Source: Planctomycetaceae bacterium (GTDB lineage: Bacteria > Planctomycetota > Planctomycetia > Planctomycetales > Planctomycetaceae). Taken from it: a stretch of DNA of 17,997 nucleotides. Location of the stretch: NCBI GenBank assembly GCA_020426425.1, contig JAGQQB010000014.1:1-17997 (forward strand), in the 5' to 3' direction. Shown piece after piece: positions 1-7,587 of the stretch; the first letter of the stretch is position 1; the number at the start of each line of letters is the position of its first letter. Under the pieces are notes generated by a model. The model saw only the letters and a list, made by a program, of their open reading frames with translations, searched no databases and was not told the origin of the DNA. A program made the position numbers and the translations under genes.

Positions 1-225
1 CACATCGCCGGTTCCACGCTCATCCCCATGGGCGAACTGCAAGAGCGCGTCGGCGAACTTCAGCCCTACCGCGACAAGCAGATTGTCGTCCACTGTCACC
101 ACGGCGGCCGCAGCCTCCGCGTCACCCACTGGCTCCGCAGCCAGGGCTTCGACCAGACGCAGAATCTGACTGGTGGCATCGACGCCTGGTCACAGACCGT
201 CGATCCGGCTGTGCCGCGTTACTGA
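1..225 (+). CDS. Rhodanese-like sulfurtransferase, 3' part (5' end outside window)
   Basis: The frame is open from base 1 and ends in TGA at 223-225, so only about 74 C-terminal residues are visible. They begin HIAGSTLIPMGEL, the usual rhodanese segment before the catalytic loop. The loop is CHHGGRS, matching the single-domain rhodanese active site in which the Cys carries a persulfide and the Gly/Arg backbone cradles it. NLTGGIDAWS then forms the typical C-terminal helix and the domain ends close to the stop. This family moves sulfane sulfur from thiosulfate or protein persulfides to acceptors in the cytoplasm. The CHHGGR form is common in stand-alone planctomycete rhodaneses and in rhodanese tails of MoeB/ThiF-type proteins, so the missing N-terminal part could belong to either. 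An internal ATG at 28 is unlikely to be the start because conserved rhodanese sequence runs upstream of it. Confidence 0.88.
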   Translation, partial: HIAGSTLIPMGELQERVGELQPYRDKQIVVHCHHGGRSLRVTHWLRSQGFDQTQNLTGGIDAWSQTVDPAVPRY

Positions 226-275
226 TTGGCCGCCTGAACCTGCGACCCTCACCTGATCGTGTCGCGGGGCATACT

Positions 276-291
276 GGCGAAAGCTTTCGCT
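276..291. promoter_or_regulatory. Putative BlaI-family operator, copy 1 (perfect palindrome)
   Basis: Bases 277-290 form a perfect 14-bp palindrome, GCGAAAGCTTTCGC, flanked as GGCGAAA...TTTCGCT. It is the most symmetric of three GCGAA-N4-TTCGC repeats ahead of the blaI-like gene. Two 5-bp arms separated by 4 bp is the architecture expected for a dimeric winged-helix BlaI/MecI repressor, although the arm sequence differs from the TACA/TGTA operators of staphylococcal BlaI. Binding is inferred from position and symmetry. Confidence 0.6.
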
Positions 292-317
292 GATTCCACC
301 AGGATTCCACTTGCACT

Positions 318-333
318 GGCGAAACCCTTCGCT
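318..333. promoter_or_regulatory. Putative BlaI-family operator, copy 2
   Basis: GCGAAACCCTTCGC at 319-332 is the second GCGAA-N4-TTCGC inverted repeat, centred 42 bp (four helical turns) after copy 1. Both are preceded by ACTG and followed by T. A weak promoter-like pair, TTGCAC (311-316) and TAACCT (333-338) with a 16-bp spacer, would place this repeat inside the spacer, where a bound repressor would block RNA polymerase. Promoter calling in this lineage by eye is unreliable, so that part is a weak inference. Confidence 0.55.
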
Positions 334-341
334 AACCTGAT

Positions 342-357
342 AGCGAAAGACTTCGCC
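342..357. promoter_or_regulatory. Putative BlaI-family operator, copy 3
   Basis: GCGAAAGACTTCGC at 343-356 is the third GCGAA-N4-TTCGC repeat, centred 24 bp after copy 2 and about 70 bp before the GTG start of the blaI-like gene. Its outer bases are reversed relative to copies 1 and 2 (A on the left, C on the right). Each of the three sites therefore pairs one GGCGAA half-site with one AGCGAA half-site, and copy 3 lies in the opposite orientation. Confidence 0.55.
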
Positions 358-404
358 ATCTTGGCGTGAGTCGCCGCTGAGCAAGGTACTCTGATTCGCC
401 GCTT

Positions 405-412
405 GTGAGGAG
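405..412 (+). promoter_or_regulatory. Shine-Dalgarno site of the blaI-like gene
   Basis: GTGAGGAG ends 8 bp before the GTG at 421. It is the best ribosome-binding sequence near this end of the frame and supports GTG rather than a later internal Met codon as the start. Confidence 0.6.
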
Positions 413-420
413 ACCGGTTC

Positions 421-807
421 GTGAGTCCTCCCAGTCCATTTCAACCGACCGAGGTGGAGCTGCAAATGCTCCGTATTCTATGGGAACTCGGTCCCAGCCC
501 GGTGCGTGAGATCCACGCGCGGCTCAATGCCGTTAAAGGGACCAACTACTCCACCACAGTCAAAATGCTGTCGGTGATGCTGGAGAAAGGTCTGGTCCGA
601 CGGGATGAGAGCGCATCGCCGCATATCTATCGTGCAGCGGTCACGCGTGAAACGGCGGGCAAGCGCCTGCTGCGCGATCTCGTCAACAAAGTCTACGATG
701 GGGCTGCAATGAGTCTCGTGCTGCATGCGCTTAAGAGCGCGAAAGCATCGCCGGAAGAACTAGCGGAGATCCGGCTTCTGCTCGACGAAATGGAGGAACG
801 CTCATGA
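421..807 (+). CDS. BlaI/MecI/CopY-family transcriptional repressor
   Basis: A 128-residue protein, the usual length for BlaI/MecI repressors. The N-terminal winged helix-turn-helix occupies about residues 8-80: FQPTEVELQMLRILWELGP is the classic first helix, VREIHARLN the second, and YSTTVKMLSVMLEKGLVRR the recognition helix plus wing. The remainder (about 85-128) is the helical dimerisation region. In characterised systems this dimer represses its own operon and is inactivated by proteolysis when the partner M56 membrane protease senses a signal. Start GTG at 421 is chosen from the good ribosome-binding site and the N-terminus fitting the family. The stop overlaps the M56 start as ATGA, so the two are translationally coupled. 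Three GCGAA-N4-TTCGC inverted repeats lie upstream and probably mediate autoregulation. The family assignment is firm; the signal and regulon are unknown. Confidence 0.93.
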   Translation: MSPPSPFQPTEVELQMLRILWELGPSPVREIHARLNAVKGTNYSTTVKMLSVMLEKGLVRRDESASPHIYRAAVTRETAGKRLLRDLVNKVYDGAAMSLVLHALKSAKASPEELAEIRLLLDEMEERS

Positions 808-3800
808 CGCCGCTCAATCAAATCGTTGACAGTCTCGCCGCGCCCCTGCTTGTGTCGCGGCTGGGCTGGTTGCTCGTCCATTCGCTGTGGCAGTTCGCAC
901 TGATCGCGTTGGTGGCCGGCGTTGCTGAGCACTTGCTGCGGAAGCAATCCGCCGCTGCGCGCTACGGCGTACTCGTGGCTGCCATGGTGCTGATGGTGCT
1001 CTCGCTGCTGGTCACGTTGGCGCTGCTGCAGATCGACCCACCAAGGCACCCAATTAAGATCGTGGCCATCCCGCAGCCGGGGCAATCGCTGATCATGGAA
1101 GCTCCACCAATCACAATCCAGTCGCTCGAACTGCCACCACCGGTTCCCACCGAGAGTGCGCCGACGCCGCGTCTGGTGCCGCCACTTTCACGTTTTGTCT
1201 CCACACCACAACGCACCCCCTGGTGGTCAATCGTCGCGAACGTGCTCGATCCCTGGCTGGCCACAATCGTTCGCTGCTGGCTATGGGGCGTCTTCTTGTT
1301 TTCCTTGCGTCTGCTCTGGAGCTGGTTGATGGTTCGACGACTGCGACGCGTCGGCACATCGCCTGTCTCGGTCGAGGTAATCCAGGCGCTCGACAGGATG
1401 CGTATCCGACTCAACGTTCGTCGCCATGTTGAAGTGCTGGCGTCAGCAATCGTCACCTCACCAGTTGTCGTCGGCTGTTTTCGCAGTGTGATCCTGTTAC
1501 CTGCCAGCTTCATCTCCAGTGTGCCAGTGTCGCAACTTGAGGCGATCCTAGCCCATGAACTGGCGCATGTGCGACGGTACGACTATGTCGTCAACCTGCT
1601 CCAGACACTCGTGGAGACGCTCTTCTTCTATCATCCAGTCGTGTGGTGGTTGTCGCATCGCATTCGAATCGAGCGCGAGAATTGCTGCGACGATCTCGTC
1701 GTCACGGCGCTCGACAATAAGATCGACTACGGCCGCGCACTGCTGGCGGCTGAGGAGTTTCGTGGCGCGGCCATCTCCCGTCTGGCGCTGCGGGCCCACG
1801 ATGGTTCCCTGCTCGCCCGGATCAAACGCCTGTTCGCCGATCCTGCGCACGAACAGCAGCGCAGCGGTCTGGGCATCCTTGTCATGGGCCTCTTGTTGTG
1901 TACTGCGGTCGCGCTGTGCACCTGGACCAACGTCACCGCTGACGAAGAGCTAACGATCTCAGCACATGACAGCGCTGATTCAACGTCGTTCGTGGCCCAG
2001 GTCACCGACTCCATCTCCGTCGAACTTCTGGCGCTCCGTCCTCATCGGGGCGACAGCAAGACGGCGTGGCGACCAGATGGGTCATCGTTCTTGGAAACCC
2101 CAGCTTTTCGCGCATGGAGCGAGGGCTTTCAGGCGGGTCGCCAGAATGACGAACTGCTTGACGTACTGGTGAAGTACACAGGGCTTGCGCCCCAGCAGCG
2201 GGAAACCTACCGGTCTACGAATCATCGATCTGCACTGTATCGCGACAAGGCAGACATTGGACTGCTGGCGCTCAACGCCAAAGGGACGGGAGGGACGTTG
2301 ACCCAACGCATCGGCCTGAGCGATGTTGACTGGGGCCCAGTCTGGACGGTCGGAGCTGATGGCGAATTGCTCGATGCGCCAGCAACCAGTGCCGCCTGTC
2401 GCGATGTGTACGCACAGATCAAGCCCGATCATATCGAGACACGACTAGACAGCTGCCTGTTCTGCTGGTCCAGTCTGCAGTCGCTCGATGAACGCTGCCA
2501 ATGGGATGTCAACGTCGTCGATACCGCTGGCAAGCGACATCAGCCGTACGGGTCGACCAACTGGTCCGGAAACGCTGGCGACTTCCACGCCGAGGTCTTC
2601 TCCGTGCCGCTGGTGGAGGTCGATCATTTCGAATACCGCCTGCGTCCCTATCGGCACTGGATAACGTTTGACAACGTCTCGCTGCGGCGCGGCAAGCAGA
2701 CTGAGGTGGTGGTCAACGTCGAGACCGTGGCGCTACCGGAATCTGCCGAAGGCGACGCAACGGCAGAAGCGGACGACACCGTGACCATTCAAGGACAGGC
2801 GGTCGACGAAGGAGATCAACCGCTGCCAAGACTCACGGTGCTCGGCAAGACCTACGACGGCCAGACGCTGCAAACGCAAACCGATACTCAAGGCCGCTTC
2901 CGACTCGATGTCTCGCCGGAGAGTACCTACGTTTCGCTGAAGATTCTCGACACGGCTCGACAGCGCATGTGGCTCGACACGATCTATCTGAAGCGACCAC
3001 ACAGCACTGATGCTCAACCAGGTATCGACGAACCACTCACGGCGAAACTCGGCCCCGTCATCGAGTCCCAGTTGACCGTAGTCGATGGCAATGGAGTTCA
3101 AGTGAGCGAAGCGACGGTCGTCGTCCAGAATGGGACGACCGAAGTCGAGGTATTACAGACTGATGCCAATGGCCGTGCGCTAGTACGGCTGCCAGCGACC
3201 AGTCAGCCGATGGTGATGGCGCTCAAGTCTGGCGTCGGGTATGACTACTTTTCCGCCGACGTACGCGACGCCGAGAACTATCCCGTCAAGTCGCCGCCCA
3301 AACTGCCCGAACAACTCACGCTGACCCTGGACGGAGCAAAGTCGGTTCGGGTCAAGGCGGTCGATTCCCATGGAAATCCCCTTGCTGGCGTGCGCATCCG
3401 GCCTTGGTATGTCCGCAAAGAAGGCAATCCCGGCAACACAAACTTCGGCTCCGGAGCCTTCAATCAACTCTCCGACGACAACGGCCTGGCGGTGTTCGAC
3501 TGGATCCCGCCCAACGTGAACTACGGAATCACGTTCTGGCCAGCCGCCACTGGCTACGATGCCGACCGACTCGACATCCGCTGGCAAGACTTCGATGAGT
3601 CCCAGGTGTACGAAGTCACCTTGAAGAAGATGACAGAGTTGGCAGGACGCGTCGTCGATAGCAAGAAAACGCCGGTCGCCGGTGCGCAGGTCCAAGCACG
3701 GGGGCAGGGTGCCAGTTCAGACTCGGGCAATGGATATGCAACCACCGCTGCCGATGGACGCTTCAGCATGCTGGTACCGGCTGAAAAATCGTATGTCGTC

Positions 3801-6317
3801 CACGTGCGGCAGGGGAATCAACTGGGCTACGTTTCCCCAGTCGTCATTCGGGAAGGCCAGCCGGTGACCGATCTCGAAGTTCAGCTGGCGACTGGGACCA
3901 TTGTACGCGGACAGGTCACGCGCGGAACTCCACCGCGTCCGGTCGCCAACGAGTATGTCTCGCTCAAGTTGGAACTCGGGCGCATTCCCGACGCGATCGA
4001 AGCGCTGCGCGCCGCAGACGACAACGTCTGGTACGCCATCTCCCACAACGAAGGTCTGGTCACCGACGAGGAGGGACGGTTCGAATTCCTGGCGGCGCCG
4101 GGCGAGTACGTGTTGTTCGGACCGCGTCAGTCAGAGCCACGCAAGTTTGTTGCAGCAGGTGAGCAGCAACTCGAGTTCAACTTCCACGTCCCGCGTGAAG
4201 AGATGCTGGAGTTTGTCGGCAATGTGCAGGACGCCGATGGGACACGTCTTCCAGATGTGACAATCCAGGGCGTGTACGAAGGGACCACACACGCACGCCA
4301 TGCCTTCACGGGCAAGACTGGCGACGACGGACAGTTCCGCATTGAACGCGAAACACAGCCCGCCATGGTGCGCTACCTCTCCGCTGATGAGACCCTCGGA
4401 GCAATCCTGTCCGTCACTGGGGACCAAGAGGTTGGCAGCATTCGACTCAAACCGACGTACGCGGCCTTCGGACGCCTGCTCACGGCCGATGGCACGCCCT
4501 ATTCGGGAGCAACCATCCGTTACAGTGTGAAGGTCTATCAGGGTGAACGAGGCAATAGCCCTTGGGCCCCTTCGTTCGGTAGCACTGTGATCACCGATGA
4601 TGACGGTCGCTATCGACTCGAACATCTGATCCAGGAGGTCGAGTACGATGTGAACCTGGAGGTGTCCGAAGACGGTCCCTGGTCGGGACTCACCACGATC
4701 ACCAGCGCCGACGGGCGCGAGATGGACCTCGGTGAGATCCGCAAATCACCCGATCGATCAGGGCCGCAGCCTCTACCGCAGCGGGCGGCCAATGCGTTCG
4801 GCATCAAGACGCCGCTGGCGAAACGACTGGAAAACGTCAAGCACGACGCCACACGCGACATCATGCGGATCGCGATCATCGTGGCTGACCCGGAATCGGA
4901 TGATGCCCAGTGGTTCTACAAACTGCTGCGCAGCACAGGTGAAGATCGCCGCAGGCTCGACGTCAACGATGAAACACTGCGATTGATCCGTGCCGGCATG
5001 AACGACTTTCGACAGATGTGGGTCAAACTGGACGATCTGCCCGAACTCCGCAAATTGTTGGCCATCTCCGACCTCGAAGACCCTGTGAAATCGGCGTTCC
5101 TTATCTTCGAAGCAGATGGCTCGCATCTTTGCACCTATCAAACCGATCAGTTCGACGATGGTCCGAAAAAGATCAACACGTTGGTTGCAGCGATTACCGC
5201 CATGCAACTGCCCGATCGCGACGCCGCCGAGATCTTCGCCACCGCGAAGCAGCAGGCCGCGCGGGAAGGCAAACGCATCTTCCTTCAGGAAACCGCGACC
5301 TGGTGCGGTCCCTGCCATCAACTCAGCCGCTTCATCGAGAAGCACAAGACCATCTTCGACAAGTACTTTGCCTGGGTGAAGATCGACCGCGAACGAATGC
5401 TCGGCGCAAATGCCGTGATGCAGTCCATCCGCCTCAACAGCTCCCGCAGCATCCCCTGGATTGCGATTCTCGACGCGGATGGCAACGTGCTCGACACCTC
5501 GACCACCATGCCAGTGGAGTTTCGCGCCTCGCTGCTGGAGGCTGCACAGGAACTGGCGACCGCAGAGGAGTCACTGGGGGCAGATCATCCCAAGGTCCAA
5601 GCCCTGCGACGACGCCTGGAACTGTTGAACGAAGGCTTCGACGACGACAACTACGGCTTCCCCAGTGAAACGGAATCAGTCAATCGTTTCCTGAAGATGC
5701 TGGACGCAACAACGCAGATCACTGACGACGAACTCAACGTACTACGGTCGACCCTGCAGCCATCGGCGACGGTCTCCGCCTGGACACCGCGCAGCCCGAA
5801 TCAGGTCAGTTCAGACACCAAAGAGACCGCCGAGATTCGGTCCGACCATTCGGTTCAAATGAGCCTTCCCAGCCCAAGTTCATCTGAGCCAAACCTGCAA
5901 TTCGAGATTGAAGGAGAGGTTACATTCTCGTCACTCAGACTCGAACTCCTGCCGGATACGCGATTCGAAGACCGGCGGCTGGGGAGGATGCCTGATTGGG
6001 AGTTGAAACTGTTCGAGGTCAAGCCGCTGGTCCGCACGGCCGATGGTCAGGTCAGGAGTCTCGACTGGAAGACTGCTGTGTCGCTGCACGATCCCGACGA
6101 TGCTGAAGTCGCCAATCTGATCGACTACGCCACAGACACTGGCTGGAAAGTCAAACCACTCCAAGCACAGCAGTCGGCGCATGAACTGGTTTTCAAAACT
6201 GAAAAGCCGATCTCACTGCACCATGGGGACATCCTCGTGATTCAGCTCGATTCCGGTGGCAGCGAACAGCTCGACACTCTGGCGCGCTTTCGCGTTTCAT
6301 TTCCCAGCGATCTTTAG
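804..6317 (+). CDS. M56 (BlaR1-type) membrane zinc peptidase with giant extracytoplasmic sensor containing thioredoxin domain
   Basis: An 1837-residue protein, about three times the length of classical BlaR1. Hydrophobic segments near residues 22-45, 52-77, 152-177 and 354-376 give the four-helix M56 topology. HELAH at 251-255 is the zinc-binding HExxH, and ERENCCDD at 290-297 holds the conserved downstream Glu and Asp, so the protease looks active. It should face the cytoplasm and act on the repressor encoded just upstream. After helix 4 comes an uncharacterised domain (about 395-650). About seven carboxypeptidase-regulatory/Ig-like beta repeats follow (about 660-1290), most with a DxxGRF-like turn. 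Then come a degenerate thioredoxin-like region (about 1350-1460), a thioredoxin domain (about 1473-1600) with W-C1501-G-P-C1504 and a SIPW cis-Pro loop, and a charged linker with a GADHPKVQALRRRLELL helix. The C-terminal domain (about 1700-1837) ends in the ARFRVS signature known from planctomycete surface and cytochrome proteins. No penicillin-binding domain is present. ATG at 804 has GGAGG 7 bp upstream and overlaps the blaI stop. Sensor specificity is unknown. Confidence 0.9.
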   Translation: MTPLNQIVDSLAAPLLVSRLGWLLVHSLWQFALIALVAGVAEHLLRKQSAAARYGVLVAAMVLMVLSLLVTLALLQIDPPRHPIKIVAIPQPGQSLIMEAPPITIQSLELPPPVPTESAPTPRLVPPLSRFVSTPQRTPWWSIVANVLDPWLATIVRCWLWGVFLFSLRLLWSWLMVRRLRRVGTSPVSVEVIQALDRMRIRLNVRRHVEVLASAIVTSPVVVGCFRSVILLPASFISSVPVSQLEAILAHELAHVRRYDYVVNLLQTLVETLFFYHPVVWWLSHRIRIERENCCDDLVVTALDNKIDYGRALLAAEEFRGAAISRLALRAHDGSLLARIKRLFADPAHEQQRSGLGILVMGLLLCTAVALCTWTNVTADEELTISAHDSADSTSFVAQVTDSISVELLALRPHRGDSKTAWRPDGSSFLETPAFRAWSEGFQAGRQNDELLDVLVKYTGLAPQQRETYRSTNHRSALYRDKADIGLLALNAKGTGGTLTQRIGLSDVDWGPVWTVGADGELLDAPATSAACRDVYAQIKPDHIETRLDSCLFCWSSLQSLDERCQWDVNVVDTAGKRHQPYGSTNWSGNAGDFHAEVFSVPLVEVDHFEYRLRPYRHWITFDNVSLRRGKQTEVVVNVETVALPESAEGDATAEADDTVTIQGQAVDEGDQPLPRLTVLGKTYDGQTLQTQTDTQGRFRLDVSPESTYVSLKILDTARQRMWLDTIYLKRPHSTDAQPGIDEPLTAKLGPVIESQLTVVDGNGVQVSEATVVVQNGTTEVEVLQTDANGRALVRLPATSQPMVMALKSGVGYDYFSADVRDAENYPVKSPPKLPEQLTLTLDGAKSVRVKAVDSHGNPLAGVRIRPWYVRKEGNPGNTNFGSGAFNQLSDDNGLAVFDWIPPNVNYGITFWPAATGYDADRLDIRWQDFDESQVYEVTLKKMTELAGRVVDSKKTPVAGAQVQARGQGASSDSGNGYATTAADGRFSMLVPAEKSYVVHVRQGNQLGYVSPVVIREGQPVTDLEVQLATGTIVRGQVTRGTPPRPVANEYVSLKLELGRIPDAIEALRAADDNVWYAISHNEGLVTDEEGRFEFLAAPGEYVLFGPRQSEPRKFVAAGEQQLEFNFHVPREEMLEFVGNVQDADGTRLPDVTIQGVYEGTTHARHAFTGKTGDDGQFRIERETQPAMVRYLSADETLGAILSVTGDQEVGSIRLKPTYAAFGRLLTADGTPYSGATIRYSVKVYQGERGNSPWAPSFGSTVITDDDGRYRLEHLIQEVEYDVNLEVSEDGPWSGLTTITSADGREMDLGEIRKSPDRSGPQPLPQRAANAFGIKTPLAKRLENVKHDATRDIMRIAIIVADPESDDAQWFYKLLRSTGEDRRRLDVNDETLRLIRAGMNDFRQMWVKLDDLPELRKLLAISDLEDPVKSAFLIFEADGSHLCTYQTDQFDDGPKKINTLVAAITAMQLPDRDAAEIFATAKQQAAREGKRIFLQETATWCGPCHQLSRFIEKHKTIFDKYFAWVKIDRERMLGANAVMQSIRLNSSRSIPWIAILDADGNVLDTSTTMPVEFRASLLEAAQELATAEESLGADHPKVQALRRRLELLNEGFDDDNYGFPSETESVNRFLKMLDATTQITDDELNVLRSTLQPSATVSAWTPRSPNQVSSDTKETAEIRSDHSVQMSLPSPSSSEPNLQFEIEGEVTFSSLRLELLPDTRFEDRRLGRMPDWELKLFEVKPLVRTADGQVRSLDWKTAVSLHDPDDAEVANLIDYATDTGWKVKPLQAQQSAHELVFKTEKPISLHHGDILVIQLDSGGSEQLDTLARFRVSFPSDL

Positions 6318-6515
6318 CCGCCATAGTCGTTCGTGGCCATCTCAGTCGCGATGCCCCCTTGCTTCCGGTGTCGGGCACACCCACCATGTGCGCGATAGTC
6401 CCAGAGATGCCAGAATGCACTTTGCAAACCGGTTGGCTCGTCAGCGGGGGCTGCGGTTACTAGCATCGGGGTCTTAGGACTGCCGTTTCTCTCGAAACCA
6501 CAGATTGCTCGATCC
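6318..6515. other. Intergenic gap before SIS gene
   Basis: This 198-bp stretch shows no convincing gene and no clear promoter. Its last 40 bp contain the inverted repeat GTTTC-N4-GAAAC (6485-6498), described separately. No U-tract hairpin terminator follows the M56 stop. The octamer AACCGGTT near 6428 is palindromic but too short to interpret. Confidence 0.5.
6485..6498. promoter_or_regulatory. Inverted repeat GTTTC-N4-GAAAC upstream of SIS gene
   Basis: GTTTCTCTCGAAAC ends 17 bp before the ATG at 6516. The 5-4-5 geometry matches a dimeric repressor site, but the site is single and short, so it may be chance. It differs in sequence from the three repeats ahead of the blaI-like gene. Confidence 0.25.
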
Positions 6516-7535
6516 ATGAATTCGCAGGAAGAACGTTACACCCGGTTCGGCCTCACCCAAGATATGCTGGCGACGCCGGAGATTGTCCGAAATTTCGATG
6601 TCACCCGCATGGCTTCGACGGCGGCGGCGATTCGACAGGTTGGTCGGTTGCTGCTCACTGGAGAAGGGTCCAGTCGCATCTTCCCTGCCAAGAGCGCAAT
6701 GCGACAGGCTGCTGAGCAAGGTTGGCCCATCGCCCTCAGGACCGAAGCCGGACGACAGGCACAGGAAACGCAGCTCAAAGATTGGGCGGTGTTCGCGCTG
6801 TCCAACTCCGGTCGAACCGCTGAAGTCATTGGGTTGTTTCAGCGGCTGGCCGAGGAAGGCCATCAGCACCGATACAGTCTGACGGCGTTCGCCGACTCCA
6901 AACTCGAATCGCTCGCAAACCAGGGCTACGTGCTCACCTGTGGTCCAGAAGGCGCCGTTGCCGCGACGAAAAGTGTGGTCGAACAGGCATTGTTCTATCG
7001 CGCTTTGCTGGAGCAGGCGGCTGGCGTGAACGATCTGGCTGGTCGGCTCGACCAGCTCGCCGACCAGATGCACGAAGCGCTGACCCGCGCACTCCCTGCG
7101 GACATCATCGATCAGGTTGCCAAAGCCGGGACGATCTACTGGGCCGGACGCAATGATGGCGTCGCCGAAGAGCTCACACTGAAGACAAATGAGATCACCC
7201 GCAAACCCGCCGATTACCTGGAAGGCACCTATGCCGTCCATGGAATTGAAGAGGTCATGAATGCCGATGACGTTGTCTTGTGGGTCGATCCTTATCCCGA
7301 CTCCGAATCCAAGTTCGCCGAAGTGCTCGGCAAAGGAGTCGGCATGACGATCATCGCGATTGCCGATCGCGAAACGCAGTTCCCGACAATCCGCATTCCT
7401 TCGGCGGGTGATCTCGCCCCTTTCGTGCAGATGTGTGCCGGCTGGAATGTGTTGGTCGAAGTCGGTCTGCGGCTAGACATTGACCTGGACAAACCCCAGC
7501 GCGCCCGCAAGGTGGGCAACGAGTTCGCCGGTTAA
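6516..7535 (+). CDS. Double-SIS-domain sugar-phosphate isomerase/deaminase-like protein (GlmS C-terminal/AgaS type)
   Basis: A 339-residue protein made of two SIS domains without the glutaminase domain of full GlmS. The first SIS domain (about 40-180) has the phosphate-binding loops GEGSSRIFPAK near 49 and SNSGRTAEV near 97, followed by TKSVVEQ near 151. The second (about 190-325) has WAGRNDGVAEELTLKTNEI and the His-containing stretch TYAVHGIEEVM, which fits the GlmS/AgaS isomerase layout in which a Glu and a His act on the sugar phosphate. The C-terminal DKPQRARKV resembles the tail of GlmS-type proteins. Cytosolic isomerisation or deamination of an amino-sugar or fructosamine phosphate is the likely role; the substrate cannot be read from the sequence. 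Start ATG 6516 fits the family but has no strong Shine-Dalgarno. A vWA gene follows 52 bp downstream on the same strand, and co-transcription is possible. Confidence 0.85.
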   Translation: MNSQEERYTRFGLTQDMLATPEIVRNFDVTRMASTAAAIRQVGRLLLTGEGSSRIFPAKSAMRQAAEQGWPIALRTEAGRQAQETQLKDWAVFALSNSGRTAEVIGLFQRLAEEGHQHRYSLTAFADSKLESLANQGYVLTCGPEGAVAATKSVVEQALFYRALLEQAAGVNDLAGRLDQLADQMHEALTRALPADIIDQVAKAGTIYWAGRNDGVAEELTLKTNEITRKPADYLEGTYAVHGIEEVMNADDVVLWVDPYPDSESKFAEVLGKGVGMTIIAIADRETQFPTIRIPSAGDLAPFVQMCAGWNVLVEVGLRLDIDLDKPQRARKVGNEFAG

Positions 7536-7587
7536 GCCGCCTTCGTGTACGGGGGGACTCCATCAACTGCTGTAAGGAACCGAGAGC

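Noticed and set aside
311..338. A confident sigma-70 promoter for the blaI-like gene
   Set aside because: TTGCAC is a fair -35 match, but the -10 (TAACCT) matches only three positions, so it is mentioned under operator copy 2 and not listed as its own feature.
276..357. The three GCGAA repeats as a mini CRISPR array or insertion-sequence ends
   Set aside because: Units are short palindromes with unequal spacing (42 and 24 bp), with no spacer-like regularity, no cas genes, no transposase and no target duplication.
5018..5668. A 216-residue open frame on the plus strand inside the M56 gene
   Set aside because: Its translation is rich in Arg and His with no recognisable motif, and it is out of frame with the thioredoxin domain, which is clearly coded there. 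It is a shadow frame of GC-rich DNA.
804..6317. Beta-lactam resistance operon (blaI-blaR1)
   Set aside because: The receptor has no penicillin-binding sensor domain (no SxxK/SxN/KTG pattern recognised) and no beta-lactamase or PBP gene is adjacent.
6193..6420. A possible small minus-strand gene reaching into the 6318-6515 gap
   Set aside because: It overlaps the end of the M56 gene, has no ribosome-binding site or recognisable motif, and its composition matches shadow frames.
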